From: a virus
Length of the DNA: 31,524 nucleotides
Strand: one strand, 5' to 3'
Virus record (IMG/VR): IMGVR_UViG_3300009593_000077
Span: 1-31,524 of that record
Positions within the stretch are counted from its first letter, which is position 1, and the number at the start of each line of letters is the position of its first letter. This document shows, piece by piece, positions 1 through 7,647 of this stretch. The translations under genes and the position numbers were made by a program. Below the pieces are notes generated by a model. That model was not told where the DNA came from. It saw nothing but the letters and a program-made list of their open reading frames with translations, and searched no databases.

Positions 1-440
1 TCTGCTATAGCACATTTAACATATTCAATATCTAATACTTGTATGAATAGTGTTGCCCATGTTGTAGTATGTAATATCTCTTTTTGATATCTACCTTCTA
101 CATCTATTGTTTCCATTTCTTCAGGCCATGTACTGTGACATTGTGAATAAAGTATTGGGTGTAAAAAGTTTGGCATTAGAATCATGCCATTTCGTTTGTC
201 GATTTCTGCGTCTACTATTGCTTGTAGACTCCATTCGGTGTAATCAGATAGTGTAAAGTCATCAATACTTTCTACCATACCACCTTCTAATAATATAGGA
301 AGTCTAGGGTACCATGGTTCCATATCCAGTTGCCCATGCTCACAACTGTTCATCAATCCACATTCTTTACATTTTAATCGGGGAAAGTCAGGATTATATT
401 CTGACGGGTGAAAAGGTATCCCTTCTTTGTCTCTAGCCAT
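1..440 (-). CDS. Hypothetical protein, 3' end outside window
   Basis: An open frame runs leftward from an ATG at 440 to the window edge with no stop, about 146 residues so far. It begins MARDKEGIPFHPSEYNPDFP. A compact cysteine group, KCKECGLMNSCEHG at about residues 27-40, has spacing C-x2-C-x5-C and could bind a metal. The rest is rich in aromatic and acidic residues, and I do not recognise the family. It follows a 104-residue gene with a 2-nt gap and is the last visible member of the minus-strand group read from the late promoter near 1092. A virion or late function is inferred from that promoter alone. Confidence 0.7.
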   Translation of the reverse strand, partial: MARDKEGIPFHPSEYNPDFPRLKCKECGLMNSCEHGQLDMEPWYPRLPILLEGGMVESIDDFTLSDYTEWSLQAIVDAEIDKRNGMILMPNFLHPILYSQCHSTWPEEMETIDVEGRYQKEILHTTTWATLFIQVLDIEYVKCAIA

Positions 441-442
441 TA

Positions 443-757
443 TTATATTTCAATAGAGGCTTCGAAAGTAAAGTTTTCCAAATCAGGGAATGTTAATGCT
501 AATTCATCTGATATAGCATTTCCTTCTTCTTCATCTATTTCTTCGTCTAAAACAATCTCATGAATAAAAATAGGGCCATGTTCATCTTCATCTGTATAAA
601 TGACAACATCAATTGCTACTTTTTTAGCATCGTCAGTTACACCTTTAACAATTTTACTTGACACAACACTTTGGACAATATCAAAATATTCTATGATATC
701 ATCTTCGTCGAGTTCATCTCTCGTATTAAATCTTGCAAAATTCTTAATGAAAGCCAT
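443..757 (-). CDS. Small acidic hypothetical protein
   Basis: A 104-residue protein beginning MAFIKNFARFNTRDELDEDD. It is strongly acidic, with long runs of Asp and Glu (for example DEEIDEEEG). No family is recognised. It lies between the two-helix membrane protein and the partial gene at the window edge, with 2-5 nt gaps. There is no clear Shine-Dalgarno sequence, so translation is probably coupled to the upstream gene, which stops at 763. The plus-strand frame over the same interval has low-complexity serine runs and looks like a shadow. Confidence 0.75.
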   Translation of the reverse strand: MAFIKNFARFNTRDELDEDDIIEYFDIVQSVVSSKIVKGVTDDAKKVAIDVVIYTDEDEHGPIFIHEIVLDEEIDEEEGNAISDELALTFPDLENFTFEASIEI

Positions 758-762
758 TTTAT

Positions 763-1065
763 TTAGTCACCGCCTTTATTTTTACTTGTGCCTGCGTATA
801 GTCCAAACCATGCCGCTCCAGCACCAACAATAATACTTATCAAACCTGATTGTTCAAGACTAGGATTTTCTAGTCCCATAAACCACATTGTTGAATAATA
901 TAGTAAGAATATGTAAACTGTTAAGAATAAACGTGGAAAAATTCTCCAGGCATCTATTGCCGCGGCTAAATCAATCCATTCTTGATATTTGTTCTTACTA
1001 CTATCTACTATGTGAGTATCTAGTTCTAAGTCAATTTGTACTGTCTTTTTTTCTACATCTGCCAT
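763..1065 (-). CDS. Two-helix membrane protein, possible holin
   Basis: A 100-residue protein starting MADVEKKTVQIDLE. The ATG at 1065 is preferred over an upstream start because AAGGAGA lies just 5' of it. A charged soluble N-terminus of about 40 residues is followed by two hydrophobic segments, roughly residues 43-62 (FPRLFLTVYIFLLYYSTMWF) and 75-92 (LISIIVGAGAAWFGLYAG). The tail KNKGGD is short and charged. Two helices in a small late-expressed protein fit a holin, but no lysis partner is visible, so that is inference. It is the first gene after the minus-strand GATAAATA late promoter at 1092-1099, giving a leader of about 20 nt. Confidence 0.7.
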   Translation of the reverse strand: MADVEKKTVQIDLELDTHIVDSSKNKYQEWIDLAAAIDAWRIFPRLFLTVYIFLLYYSTMWFMGLENPSLEQSGLISIIVGAGAAWFGLYAGTSKNKGGD

Positions 1066-1091
1066 TATGGTCTCCTTTGTGTGTACTACTG

Positions 1092-1099
1092 TATTTATC
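1092..1099 (-). promoter_or_regulatory. T4-type late promoter (GATAAATA)
   Basis: The minus strand reads GATAAATA, one base from the T4 late consensus TATAAATA and within the NATAAATA pattern known for marine T4-like phages. It lies about 27 nt upstream of the two-helix membrane protein and AAGGAGA follows in the expected leader. It would serve the leftward gene group 1065-1. Confidence 0.6.
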
Positions 1100-1106
1100 A
1101 TTTTTA

Positions 1107-1135
1107 TTGACTTTACCAGGAACTGAATATATAAT
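1107..1135 (+). promoter_or_regulatory. Sigma70-type promoter upstream of dsbA
   Basis: TTGACT at 1107-1112 and TATAAT at 1130-1135 are separated by exactly 17 bp. The predicted start is near 1142, about 40 nt before dsbA. It belongs to the same TTGACT class as those at 4188, 12476, 21970, 30613 and 30783. Confidence 0.75.
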
Positions 1136-1146
1136 GTTTTAATGCT

Positions 1147-1154
1147 TATAAATA
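1147..1154 (+). promoter_or_regulatory. T4-type late promoter (perfect TATAAATA)
   Basis: An exact match to the T4 late promoter consensus sits 28 bp upstream of the dsbA start codon and just downstream of the sigma70-type -10 box at 1130-1135. DsbA, and perhaps polymerase by read-through, would therefore have tandem early and late promoters. Confidence 0.75.
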
Positions 1155-1181
1155 AATTAGACATACACAGAGGTAAAACAA

Positions 1182-1448
1182 ATGGCATTCAATAGAACAT
1201 TCAATTCAGAAGAAATCGCAAGATTAAAAAGAGTAGTGCAAGAAGGCGAACAAGTCCTTTATGAAGTAGAAGCACTTAACACTGGTTTAAGAGAAACTGT
1301 TAAAGCAATAGCAGATGAAATGGACATTAGACCAGCAATCCTAAACAAAGCAATTAAGGTTGCCCACAAGGCAAATTTTGGTGAAGAATCAGATAAATTC
1401 GATGAGTTAGAAACAATACTAGCGGCAATCGGAAAAGACCAACTTTAA
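1182..1448 (+). CDS. dsbA: DsbA-like double-stranded DNA-binding transcription regulator
   Basis: An 88-residue protein with the length and layout of T4 DsbA (89 residues), a dsDNA-binding protein that assists late transcription. The N-terminal half is a charged helix (RTFNSEEIARLKRVVQEGEQ). The C-terminal half (ETVKAIADEMDIRPAILNKAIKVAHKANF, then a DELETILAAIG tail) matches the pattern I know from DsbA homologues of marine T4-like phages. The ATG at 1182 is preceded by GAGG. The gene has an early-type and a late-type promoter in tandem and is followed after 21 nt by DNA polymerase. The family call rests on remembered sequence patterns. Confidence 0.75.
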   Translation: MAFNRTFNSEEIARLKRVVQEGEQVLYEVEALNTGLRETVKAIADEMDIRPAILNKAIKVAHKANFGEESDKFDELETILAAIGKDQL

Positions 1449-1463
1449 TTCAAGTTTAGGAGA
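1441..1463 (+). promoter_or_regulatory. Possible translational operator hairpin at the polymerase RBS
   Basis: AACTT (1441-1445), the loop TAATTC and AAGTT (1452-1456) can form a 5-bp hairpin directly 5' of the Shine-Dalgarno AGGAGA (1458-1463). The loop contains the dsbA stop codon. In T4 and RB69, gp43 represses its own translation by binding a hairpin next to its RBS, and this arrangement is similar. The stem is AU-rich and could be chance. Confidence 0.35.
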
Positions 1464-1469
1464 ATTTAA

Positions 1470-4163
1470 TTGAGTTATGTAGACGCATTCCACGATAGGA
1501 CTCGAGATGTTATCCATGTATCCGAAAGGGTAAATGGTAAACGAGTTCTAGTTCAACACAAACCGGAATACAATTTTTATTATCAAGATCCAAAAGGTAA
1601 AGCAAAAAGTATCTATGGAGATCCTGTCACGGAAGTAGTCTGCAAAAACTTTAAAGATTTCAAAAAGAATATAGCAATCAATCGTGCTAGTGGACAACTG
1701 TATGAAACAGATGTCAAACCTGTAAACAAAACTTTAGCAAAACATTATTTAGGAGTAGAACAACCTAAACTTCATACTGCATTTTATGATATTGAAGTAG
1801 ACTTTGATCCTGTAAAAGGATTTGCTCCACCAGAAGAAGCATTTATGCCTATAACTGCTATTGGTGTTTACTTGGATTGGATGGATGCTATGGTATGTTT
1901 GGCTGTACCACCTAAAACATTAACTTGGGAACAGGCACAAGAAGTTGCAAAGACTATGCCTGAAGTAATGTTGTTTAGAGATGAAGCACAAATGCTTAAA
2001 ACATTCCTACAGTTAATAGAAGATGCAGATATTATTAGTGGTTGGAACAGTGAAGGTTATGATATACCTTATACAATTAATCGTATAATAAAAGTATTAG
2101 GTAAAAGCGAAACTAGAAAGATGTGTTTGTTTGACCAATTTCCTAAAGAAAGAACATATGATAGTTTTGGTAGTGAAAGACAAAGTTATGACTTAATAGG
2201 TAGAGTGCATTTAGATTACATGCAACTTTATAGAAAGTTTAACTATGAAGAAAGACACAGTTATAGATTAGATTACATTGGTGAAATGGAGTTAGGTGAA
2301 AAGAAAGTAGCCTATGAAGGAAGTTTAGATAGATTATATAATCATGATTTCCAGAAGTTCTTAGAATATAATATCCAAGACGTTATGCTAATTGCTAACA
2401 TGGATAAGAAGTTACAGTTCATTGACCTTGCTAATACTATTGCACATGACAATACTGTATTACTTTTCACAACAATGGGTGCTGTAGCAACTACAGAACA
2501 AGCAATTATTAATGAAGCACATAGACGTGGATTATGTGTTCCAGATAGAAAACGTGGTAAGCCTGATGATAGTACAGCGGCGGCTGGTGCCTATGTGGCA
2601 TTTCCAAAGAAAGGATATCATGATTGGGTAGGTAGTATGGATATTAACAGTCTATATCCTAGTGTGTTTCGTGCATTAAACATGGGACAGGAAACTATTG
2701 TAGGACAGTTAAGACCAGACTTTACAGATGAAGAACTAACAAACAAAATGAAGTTAGAGAAAATGTCCTTTGCTGATGCTTGGTTAGGCAAGTTTGGTAC
2801 TAACGAATATGAAATGGTAATGAACAAAGATGTTAATACTGTTATGAAGTTAGATATGGAAGATGGTTCTCACTTAGATGTAACAGGTGCAGATGTATAT
2901 AATTTAATATTCAATAGTGAACAACCTTGGTGTATTAGTAGTAATGGTACAATATTTAAAACAGATTTCAAAGGAGTTATTCCAGGATTGCTTGAACGTT
3001 GGTATTCAGAAAGACAAGACTTACAAGCAAAGAAGAAACAAGCAACTACAGATGAAGATATTGCTTTTTGGGATAAGAGACAATTAGTTAAAAAGATTAA
3101 CCTAAACAGTTTATATGGAGCGGTATTAAATCCAGGCTGTAGGTTCTTCGATAAAAGAATTGGTCAGAGTACTACTTTGACTGGTAGGCGGATCACCCGC
3201 CACATGGGAGCAAAAGTGAATGAGTTGCTCACAGGAAGATACGACCATACAGGTGATTGTTTGGTGTACGGCGATACAGACTCTGTGTATTTTACAGCCA
3301 CACCGGCTATGCCAGATGATATGTCATTAGACATGGATGGTGCAATCGCTTTGTATGACCGTATCAGTGAACAAGTTTCAGATACTTTTCCTGAGTTTAT
3401 GAAAACAGACTTTAACTGCCCAATAAGTTTAGGTAGTGTTATTAAAGCAGGAAGAGAAGTAGTTGGTAAGTCTGGTATATTTATTACTAAGAAAAGATAT
3501 GCTATTAAATGTTTAGACATAGAAGGATATCAGCCAGAAGGCGGCAAACTAAAAGTAATGGGAATGGATATCAAAAGAAGTGATACTCCAGAGTTTGTAC
3601 AGGACTTCTTAGAAGAGATACTAGATGCAACATTGGAAGGTAAAACAGAAAATGATGTTATAGAAATGATTAAAGAGTTCAAAGAACACTTTAAAACATT
3701 AGAACCTTGGAAGAAAGGTATGCCTAAAAGGGCAAACAATGTAACCTTGTACACCAAGAAGTATAATAAGTCCGTTAAAGGACCAGGCAGTAACATGACG
3801 TTACATAAGTTAGAGACTTTAAAAACTGAAAAGGAAAACAAAATGATACCTGGTCATGTTAGAGCAAGTATTAATTGGAATAACTTGAAGTATGCTAACA
3901 GCGACAATTACAGTTTAAAAATAATGGATGGTGCAAAAGTTGTAGTATGTAGATTGAAAAACAATGCTATGAACTATACAAGTATTGCATATCCTACAGA
4001 TGAATTACATCTTCCAGATTGGTTTAAAGAATTACCATTCGATGAAGATGCAATGGAAGAAGCAGTTTTGGATAAAAAGATTCAAAATGTGTTAGGTATA
4101 ATGGGTTGGGATTTAAAACGTGCCAATAACGCAGAAACACTAGATGCATTTTTTGAATTTTAA
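1470..4163 (+). CDS. 43: Family B DNA polymerase (T4 gp43-like)
   Basis: The replicative polymerase, 897 residues against 898 in T4 gp43. Exonuclease motifs are present: FYDIEVDFD (Asp107, Glu109), SGWNSEGYDIPY (190-201) and YNIQDVM (Asp304). Polymerase motif A is DINSLYPSVF (391-400), motif B is KKINLNSLYGA (about 541-551) and motif C is YGDTDS (about 600-605). The catalytic aspartates are present, so both proofreading and synthesis should be active. The start is TTG at 1470, chosen because AGGAGA lies 6 nt upstream and no ATG fits. A TTG start next to a potential hairpin suggests limited translation. It sits beside dsbA and the sliding clamp. A stretch near 3180-3330 around motif C is clearly richer in G+C than the rest of the gene. 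Confidence 0.97.
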   Translation: MSYVDAFHDRTRDVIHVSERVNGKRVLVQHKPEYNFYYQDPKGKAKSIYGDPVTEVVCKNFKDFKKNIAINRASGQLYETDVKPVNKTLAKHYLGVEQPKLHTAFYDIEVDFDPVKGFAPPEEAFMPITAIGVYLDWMDAMVCLAVPPKTLTWEQAQEVAKTMPEVMLFRDEAQMLKTFLQLIEDADIISGWNSEGYDIPYTINRIIKVLGKSETRKMCLFDQFPKERTYDSFGSERQSYDLIGRVHLDYMQLYRKFNYEERHSYRLDYIGEMELGEKKVAYEGSLDRLYNHDFQKFLEYNIQDVMLIANMDKKLQFIDLANTIAHDNTVLLFTTMGAVATTEQAIINEAHRRGLCVPDRKRGKPDDSTAAAGAYVAFPKKGYHDWVGSMDINSLYPSVFRALNMGQETIVGQLRPDFTDEELTNKMKLEKMSFADAWLGKFGTNEYEMVMNKDVNTVMKLDMEDGSHLDVTGADVYNLIFNSEQPWCISSNGTIFKTDFKGVIPGLLERWYSERQDLQAKKKQATTDEDIAFWDKRQLVKKINLNSLYGAVLNPGCRFFDKRIGQSTTLTGRRITRHMGAKVNELLTGRYDHTGDCLVYGDTDSVYFTATPAMPDDMSLDMDGAIALYDRISEQVSDTFPEFMKTDFNCPISLGSVIKAGREVVGKSGIFITKKRYAIKCLDIEGYQPEGGKLKVMGMDIKRSDTPEFVQDFLEEILDATLEGKTENDVIEMIKEFKEHFKTLEPWKKGMPKRANNVTLYTKKYNKSVKGPGSNMTLHKLETLKTEKENKMIPGHVRASINWNNLKYANSDNYSLKIMDGAKVVVCRLKNNAMNYTSIAYPTDELHLPDWFKELPFDEDAMEEAVLDKKIQNVLGIMGWDLKRANNAETLDAFFEF

Positions 4164-4178
4164 TCGAAAAAAATGGAA

Positions 4179-4198
4179 AGAAAAGTCTTGACTTTTCT
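4179..4198. repeat. Perfect inverted repeat over the gp45 promoter -35 box
   Basis: AGAAAAGTC and GACTTTTCT flank a central TT, forming a 20-bp inverted repeat that contains the -35 element TTGACT (4188-4193). It could act as an operator. As RNA it could form a hairpin after the polymerase gene, but no run of T follows, so an intrinsic terminator is unlikely. Confidence 0.6.
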
Positions 4199-4215
4199 AA
4201 ATAGTAATGTATAAT
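4188..4215 (+). promoter_or_regulatory. Sigma70-type promoter for the sliding clamp gene
   Basis: TTGACT (4188-4193) and TATAAT (4210-4215) are 16 bp apart. The predicted start near 4222 leaves a leader of about 23 nt containing CGGAGA before the clamp ATG at 4245. The -35 box is embedded in an inverted repeat. Confidence 0.8.
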
Positions 4216-4244
4216 AGTAAACAAATTATTCTATCGGAGAAAAT

Positions 4245-4997
4245 ATGAGCAATTACATAAAAGATACTATGAAAGATGTTTTACGTCATACACATGACTT
4301 AGGCATATTTGAAATGGTAAAAATTAAAGGCACTACAGAATTAACAGAAGTTGAAACTGTAGATGCAGACAAAACAGTTATATTCAAAGGTGAAATGAAC
4401 AATCCTGTTGTTGATTTTGTTGATGCAACTGTTGGATTATCAAGAATGGGTGTATTAAAAGGTTACTTACAATACCCAGACTTTGAACATGAAAACGCAA
4501 CTGTAAGAGTTGTAACACAAGATAGGAACGGTGAAAGTGTTCCTACTGAAGTAGAATTTATAAGTGAGAATGGTACAGATGCACATTATAGATTTATGTT
4601 AGCAGATGTTATCAATCAACAACTTAAAGACATTAAGTTTAAAGGTGCAGAGTTTGATGTAAACATTGAGCCTAGTCAGAAAATGATGAAGGACTTAACT
4701 TATTTCAATACTATCTTAGCCGCCTATGAAGCCAACTTCATGCCTAAAACAGAAGAAGGTGCTTTATATTTCCATGTTGGAGATGGTGGTAGTGATAGAA
4801 CTAAAATCCTTATAGACAATAATGTTGAAGGAGAGATTAACACAGAATGGAAATGGCCCTTAGATGTTGTATTAAAAATTCTTAGACTAGGAGATAATTC
4901 AAACCTAGTTATGAGTTTCAATAATCAAGGACTGTTACAAATTAAAGTAGATAGTGGTATGGGTATCTATACTTACTTACTTCCTGCGAGGTCATAA
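4245..4997 (+). CDS. 45: Sliding clamp DNA polymerase accessory protein (gp45-like)
   Basis: A 250-residue protein similar in size to T4 gp45 (228 residues), the trimeric clamp that tethers polymerase and also activates late transcription. Clamp-like features are an N-terminal helix (IKDTMKDVLRHTHDLGIFEMVKI), VGLSRMGVLKGYLQYPDF matching the FLGILSL-type segment of gp45, and a C-terminal half ending VDSGMGIYTYLLPARS. It has its own strong promoter and directly follows the polymerase. In T4 the order is 43, regA, 62, 44, 45; here the clamp loader genes are not between them. The stop codon overlaps the next start by one base (TAATG). Confidence 0.85.
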   Translation: MSNYIKDTMKDVLRHTHDLGIFEMVKIKGTTELTEVETVDADKTVIFKGEMNNPVVDFVDATVGLSRMGVLKGYLQYPDFEHENATVRVVTQDRNGESVPTEVEFISENGTDAHYRFMLADVINQQLKDIKFKGAEFDVNIEPSQKMMKDLTYFNTILAAYEANFMPKTEEGALYFHVGDGGSDRTKILIDNNVEGEINTEWKWPLDVVLKILRLGDNSNLVMSFNNQGLLQIKVDSGMGIYTYLLPARS

Positions 4998-6559
4998 TGA
5001 GAGATTTATCCAAACGACATAGCGATTACGCAACATTTTTACCTGCAATCAGTGGATTCTTTACTGAATTGTTAGGTAGATGTAATAGTGTCGAAGGATA
5101 TATTCCCAATGTAGATGGTAGAGATAGAGTACCACAAGGCTTTGAACATGGCTTTGCTGGTATGAACTTTCTTGATAAAGAGAAAGGTTACTACTATTAT
5201 GACAAAGCATTATATAGTGCCGGTCATGCCTACTTAGACTTAGATAAAAGTGAGATAATGGAATACATTATACATACTAGGGATAAGAATGCAACTACTA
5301 TTGTTGGAGACTCAGGTGGTTTCCAAATTGGTAAAGGTGTTATTAAATTTGACTGGGAGAACTTTTTTGAGAAACCAGGTGATCCAGGATACAAGGGCGA
5401 TGCCGATAGAGTCCGTGCAAAAATCCTGGCTTGGTTAGAAAATACTGCTGATTGGAGTATGACCTTTGATGTTCCTAGTTGGGCATGTAAGCCTGGCTTT
5501 AGAGAAAAGACTGGACTAAACAACTTTGATGAATGTTTAAAGTGTACAACTTATAACTTAGAATGGTTTAAAGATAATCGTTTAGGTAAAACAAAGTTCT
5601 TAAATGTATTACAAGGCACATATTGGGATGATGCAGAGCAATGGTATCAAACAGTTAAACCTTATTCACAAGGCCCAGACGGATTAGAAGGTTGGGGCAT
5701 GGGTGGTAATAACATTCGTGATATGCATATGGTTCTTAAACGTCTTATTACAATGAGAGATGATGAACTATTACAAGACAAAGATTGGATTCACTTCTTA
5801 GGAACAAGTAAACTTGATTGGGGTGTAATGCTAACAAGCATACAAAGAACTCTTAGAGAACATGTTAATCCAAATATTACAGTTAGTTTTGATTGTGCTA
5901 GTCCTTACATTAGTAGTGCAAACGGATTAGTTTATACTAGAAACAAAATTATGTCAGAGCAAATGAGTTACATTATGGAGAAGTGTTTTGATAACAAAGC
6001 ATTTAGTCACTTTAGTCCTGGTAACTTATCTGATAATCCTTTCCCTTGGGAGAGTGAAATTGGTAGAAGAGTTACTGCTGGTGATGTAAATTGGTATGCT
6101 CCTGGTATGTTAAACAAAATTAATAAAGAAGGTAAAACATCTTGGGATAGTTTTACATACGGAATACTAATGGCACATAATGTTTATATGCACATTAGAG
6201 CAGTTCAAGAAGCAAACAGTCTAGCAACAATGGAGTTTGAAAACTACAAGTTGGATTGGAGAAACTGGCAGAAGAAAGGTAAGAAACTTAATCAAGAAAG
6301 CCTTTGGACGCCAAGAAATATGTTGATGTTTAATACATTAGTAGAAGAAGTATTTACTAGTGATACACCACATAAGTTAATTGATGAAGCAAAACCATTC
6401 TTAGATGATGTTAGCAACAACAAGCATAAGGATCATGATAGTGCATTTAAAAATAGTGCGGCTAGTATGTTCTTTGATGAAGAAGTTGAACAACAAGTTG
6501 AAGGTGAGTTTGATGCAGTAATGGAACAAGCACTAGATGACCTAGTGGAGGAATTATAA
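4997..6559 (+). CDS. dpdA: DpdA-like 7-deazaguanine DNA transglycosylase
   Basis: A 520-residue homologue of tRNA-guanine transglycosylase. In phages this family (DpdA) exchanges guanine in DNA for a 7-deazaguanine base, which blocks host restriction. Visible TGT signatures are GDSGGFQIG, with Asp105 matching the substrate-binding Asp of bacterial TGT; LNVLQGTYW (about 202-210), matching the VQGG region; FLGTSK (268-272); and SFDCASPY, with Asp299 in the position of the nucleophilic Asp of the FDCVxPTR motif. The C-terminal zinc cluster typical of bacterial tRNA-acting enzymes (CxCxxC...H) is not apparent. The acidic C-terminal tail is extra. FolE, QueD-like and QueE proteins lie downstream in the same window and would supply the base. 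It overlaps clamp and the next gene by one base each. Confidence 0.85.
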   Translation: MRDLSKRHSDYATFLPAISGFFTELLGRCNSVEGYIPNVDGRDRVPQGFEHGFAGMNFLDKEKGYYYYDKALYSAGHAYLDLDKSEIMEYIIHTRDKNATTIVGDSGGFQIGKGVIKFDWENFFEKPGDPGYKGDADRVRAKILAWLENTADWSMTFDVPSWACKPGFREKTGLNNFDECLKCTTYNLEWFKDNRLGKTKFLNVLQGTYWDDAEQWYQTVKPYSQGPDGLEGWGMGGNNIRDMHMVLKRLITMRDDELLQDKDWIHFLGTSKLDWGVMLTSIQRTLREHVNPNITVSFDCASPYISSANGLVYTRNKIMSEQMSYIMEKCFDNKAFSHFSPGNLSDNPFPWESEIGRRVTAGDVNWYAPGMLNKINKEGKTSWDSFTYGILMAHNVYMHIRAVQEANSLATMEFENYKLDWRNWQKKGKKLNQESLWTPRNMLMFNTLVEEVFTSDTPHKLIDEAKPFLDDVSNNKHKDHDSAFKNSAASMFFDEEVEQQVEGEFDAVMEQALDDLVEEL

Positions 6560-6762
6560 TGGCTAATGGAATAGTAAATTTAAGTAAAGATGATTATAGA
6601 GAATTCAACTTTAAAGTTGATGTACTAACAAAAAAGGGATATGATTTACCTTTTACAGTAGATTACGTTAAAGAAGATGATACTTATAACATTCAGATAC
6701 TTGGTGAACATGACCTTGAAGAATTAGATAGGTTGACCGGATCTTTTACATTTAATGGATAG
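6559..6762 (+). CDS. Small hypothetical protein downstream of dpdA
   Basis: A 67-residue protein, MANGIVNLSKDDYREFNF..., with predicted beta-rich character and many acidic residues. No family is recognised. The TAATG overlap with dpdA implies coupled translation, and the next gene starts 3 nt after its stop. Confidence 0.75.
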   Translation: MANGIVNLSKDDYREFNFKVDVLTKKGYDLPFTVDYVKEDDTYNIQILGEHDLEELDRLTGSFTFNG

Positions 6763-6765
6763 ATA

Positions 6766-7647
6766 ATGAAAGCACTTTTAGTAGGTACAGGAGGCATAGG
6801 TAGTAATGTGTATTTTCCACAGTTGCAGAACCTTGGCTTTGATGTAACTACTGCTGATTTATATGACGAAAGAGCAGACTATCAGAACCCAAATGATGCT
6901 AAAGGAAAGTTTGAAGTTGGTGTTGTTTGTACACCTAATCACTCTCATGAACTTATAGCACAACAACTTGCTAAAAAATGTAAGGTTGTATTAGTAGAGA
7001 AGCCTGGCTTACCTAGTGCTGATATGTGGAGTGCATTGTGTGAAGAAAATCCTAAAACAAAATTTGTTATGTGCAAAAATAATATGTATAGAAACAATTT
7101 AGGTGCAGTTCAAAAATGGAGAGACTCAAACGAAAAACCATTGCGTATAGAAATTAATTGGTTAAACAAAAATAGAGTACCTAACCCAGGTGGCTGGAGT
7201 ACAAATAAAAAGATGGCATGGGGTGGAGTTGCATTAGATTTATTCCCACATTTATATACACAATTAATTAATATTACTCCGTTAGATAGTTTACAACGTG
7301 GTGGTTATAGTATGGCACAACAATGGCAACTATCAGACTTAATGGATGGTAGTGACTATGGACAGATATCTATGGATGGTGTTTATAATGTATGTGACTA
7401 TGCAGAAGAAAGTTGGATAATGAATGGAGTTACTCCTATAACATTAAGAGCAAGTTGGAAAGCAGGATATGATGACCAAAGTATTAGAATCATTACTGCT
7501 GATAGCGAATATGTTTGGCACTTTGGACTATGTCCAGATTATGCATATGGTGAAATGATTCATAAAGCAATGACAGAAGATTATAACATGCATAGATACT
7601 TTGATGAATGGATTCATAAACAGTTAGAGGTTTATCATGAAGGTTAA
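6766..7647 (+). CDS. Gfo/Idh/MocA-family NAD(P)-dependent oxidoreductase
   Basis: A 293-residue protein with an N-terminal Rossmann fold: KALLVGTGGIGSNVYFPQL contains the glycine-rich loop (residues 7-13), VGVVCTPNHSHELIAQQL follows the usual VCTPNxxH pattern, and VEKPG (77-81) is the signature Glu-Lys-Pro with the conserved Lys79. The C-terminal part (WGGVALDLFPHLYTQL and beyond) matches the family substrate domain, with a conserved GG..D..PH segment. Members oxidise or reduce sugars and cyclitols; the substrate here is unknown. The end overlaps an MDR dehydrogenase by 11 nt, so the pair is probably co-translated and may act in sequence, possibly with the downstream glycosyltransferase and epimerase. 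Confidence 0.85.
   Translation: MKALLVGTGGIGSNVYFPQLQNLGFDVTTADLYDERADYQNPNDAKGKFEVGVVCTPNHSHELIAQQLAKKCKVVLVEKPGLPSADMWSALCEENPKTKFVMCKNNMYRNNLGAVQKWRDSNEKPLRIEINWLNKNRVPNPGGWSTNKKMAWGGVALDLFPHLYTQLINITPLDSLQRGGYSMAQQWQLSDLMDGSDYGQISMDGVYNVCDYAEESWIMNGVTPITLRASWKAGYDDQSIRIITADSEYVWHFGLCPDYAYGEMIHKAMTEDYNMHRYFDEWIHKQLEVYHEG

Noticed and set aside
888-1142. 84-codon plus-strand open frame
   Set aside because: Leucine-rich shadow antisense to the two-helix membrane protein and crossing the promoter cluster.
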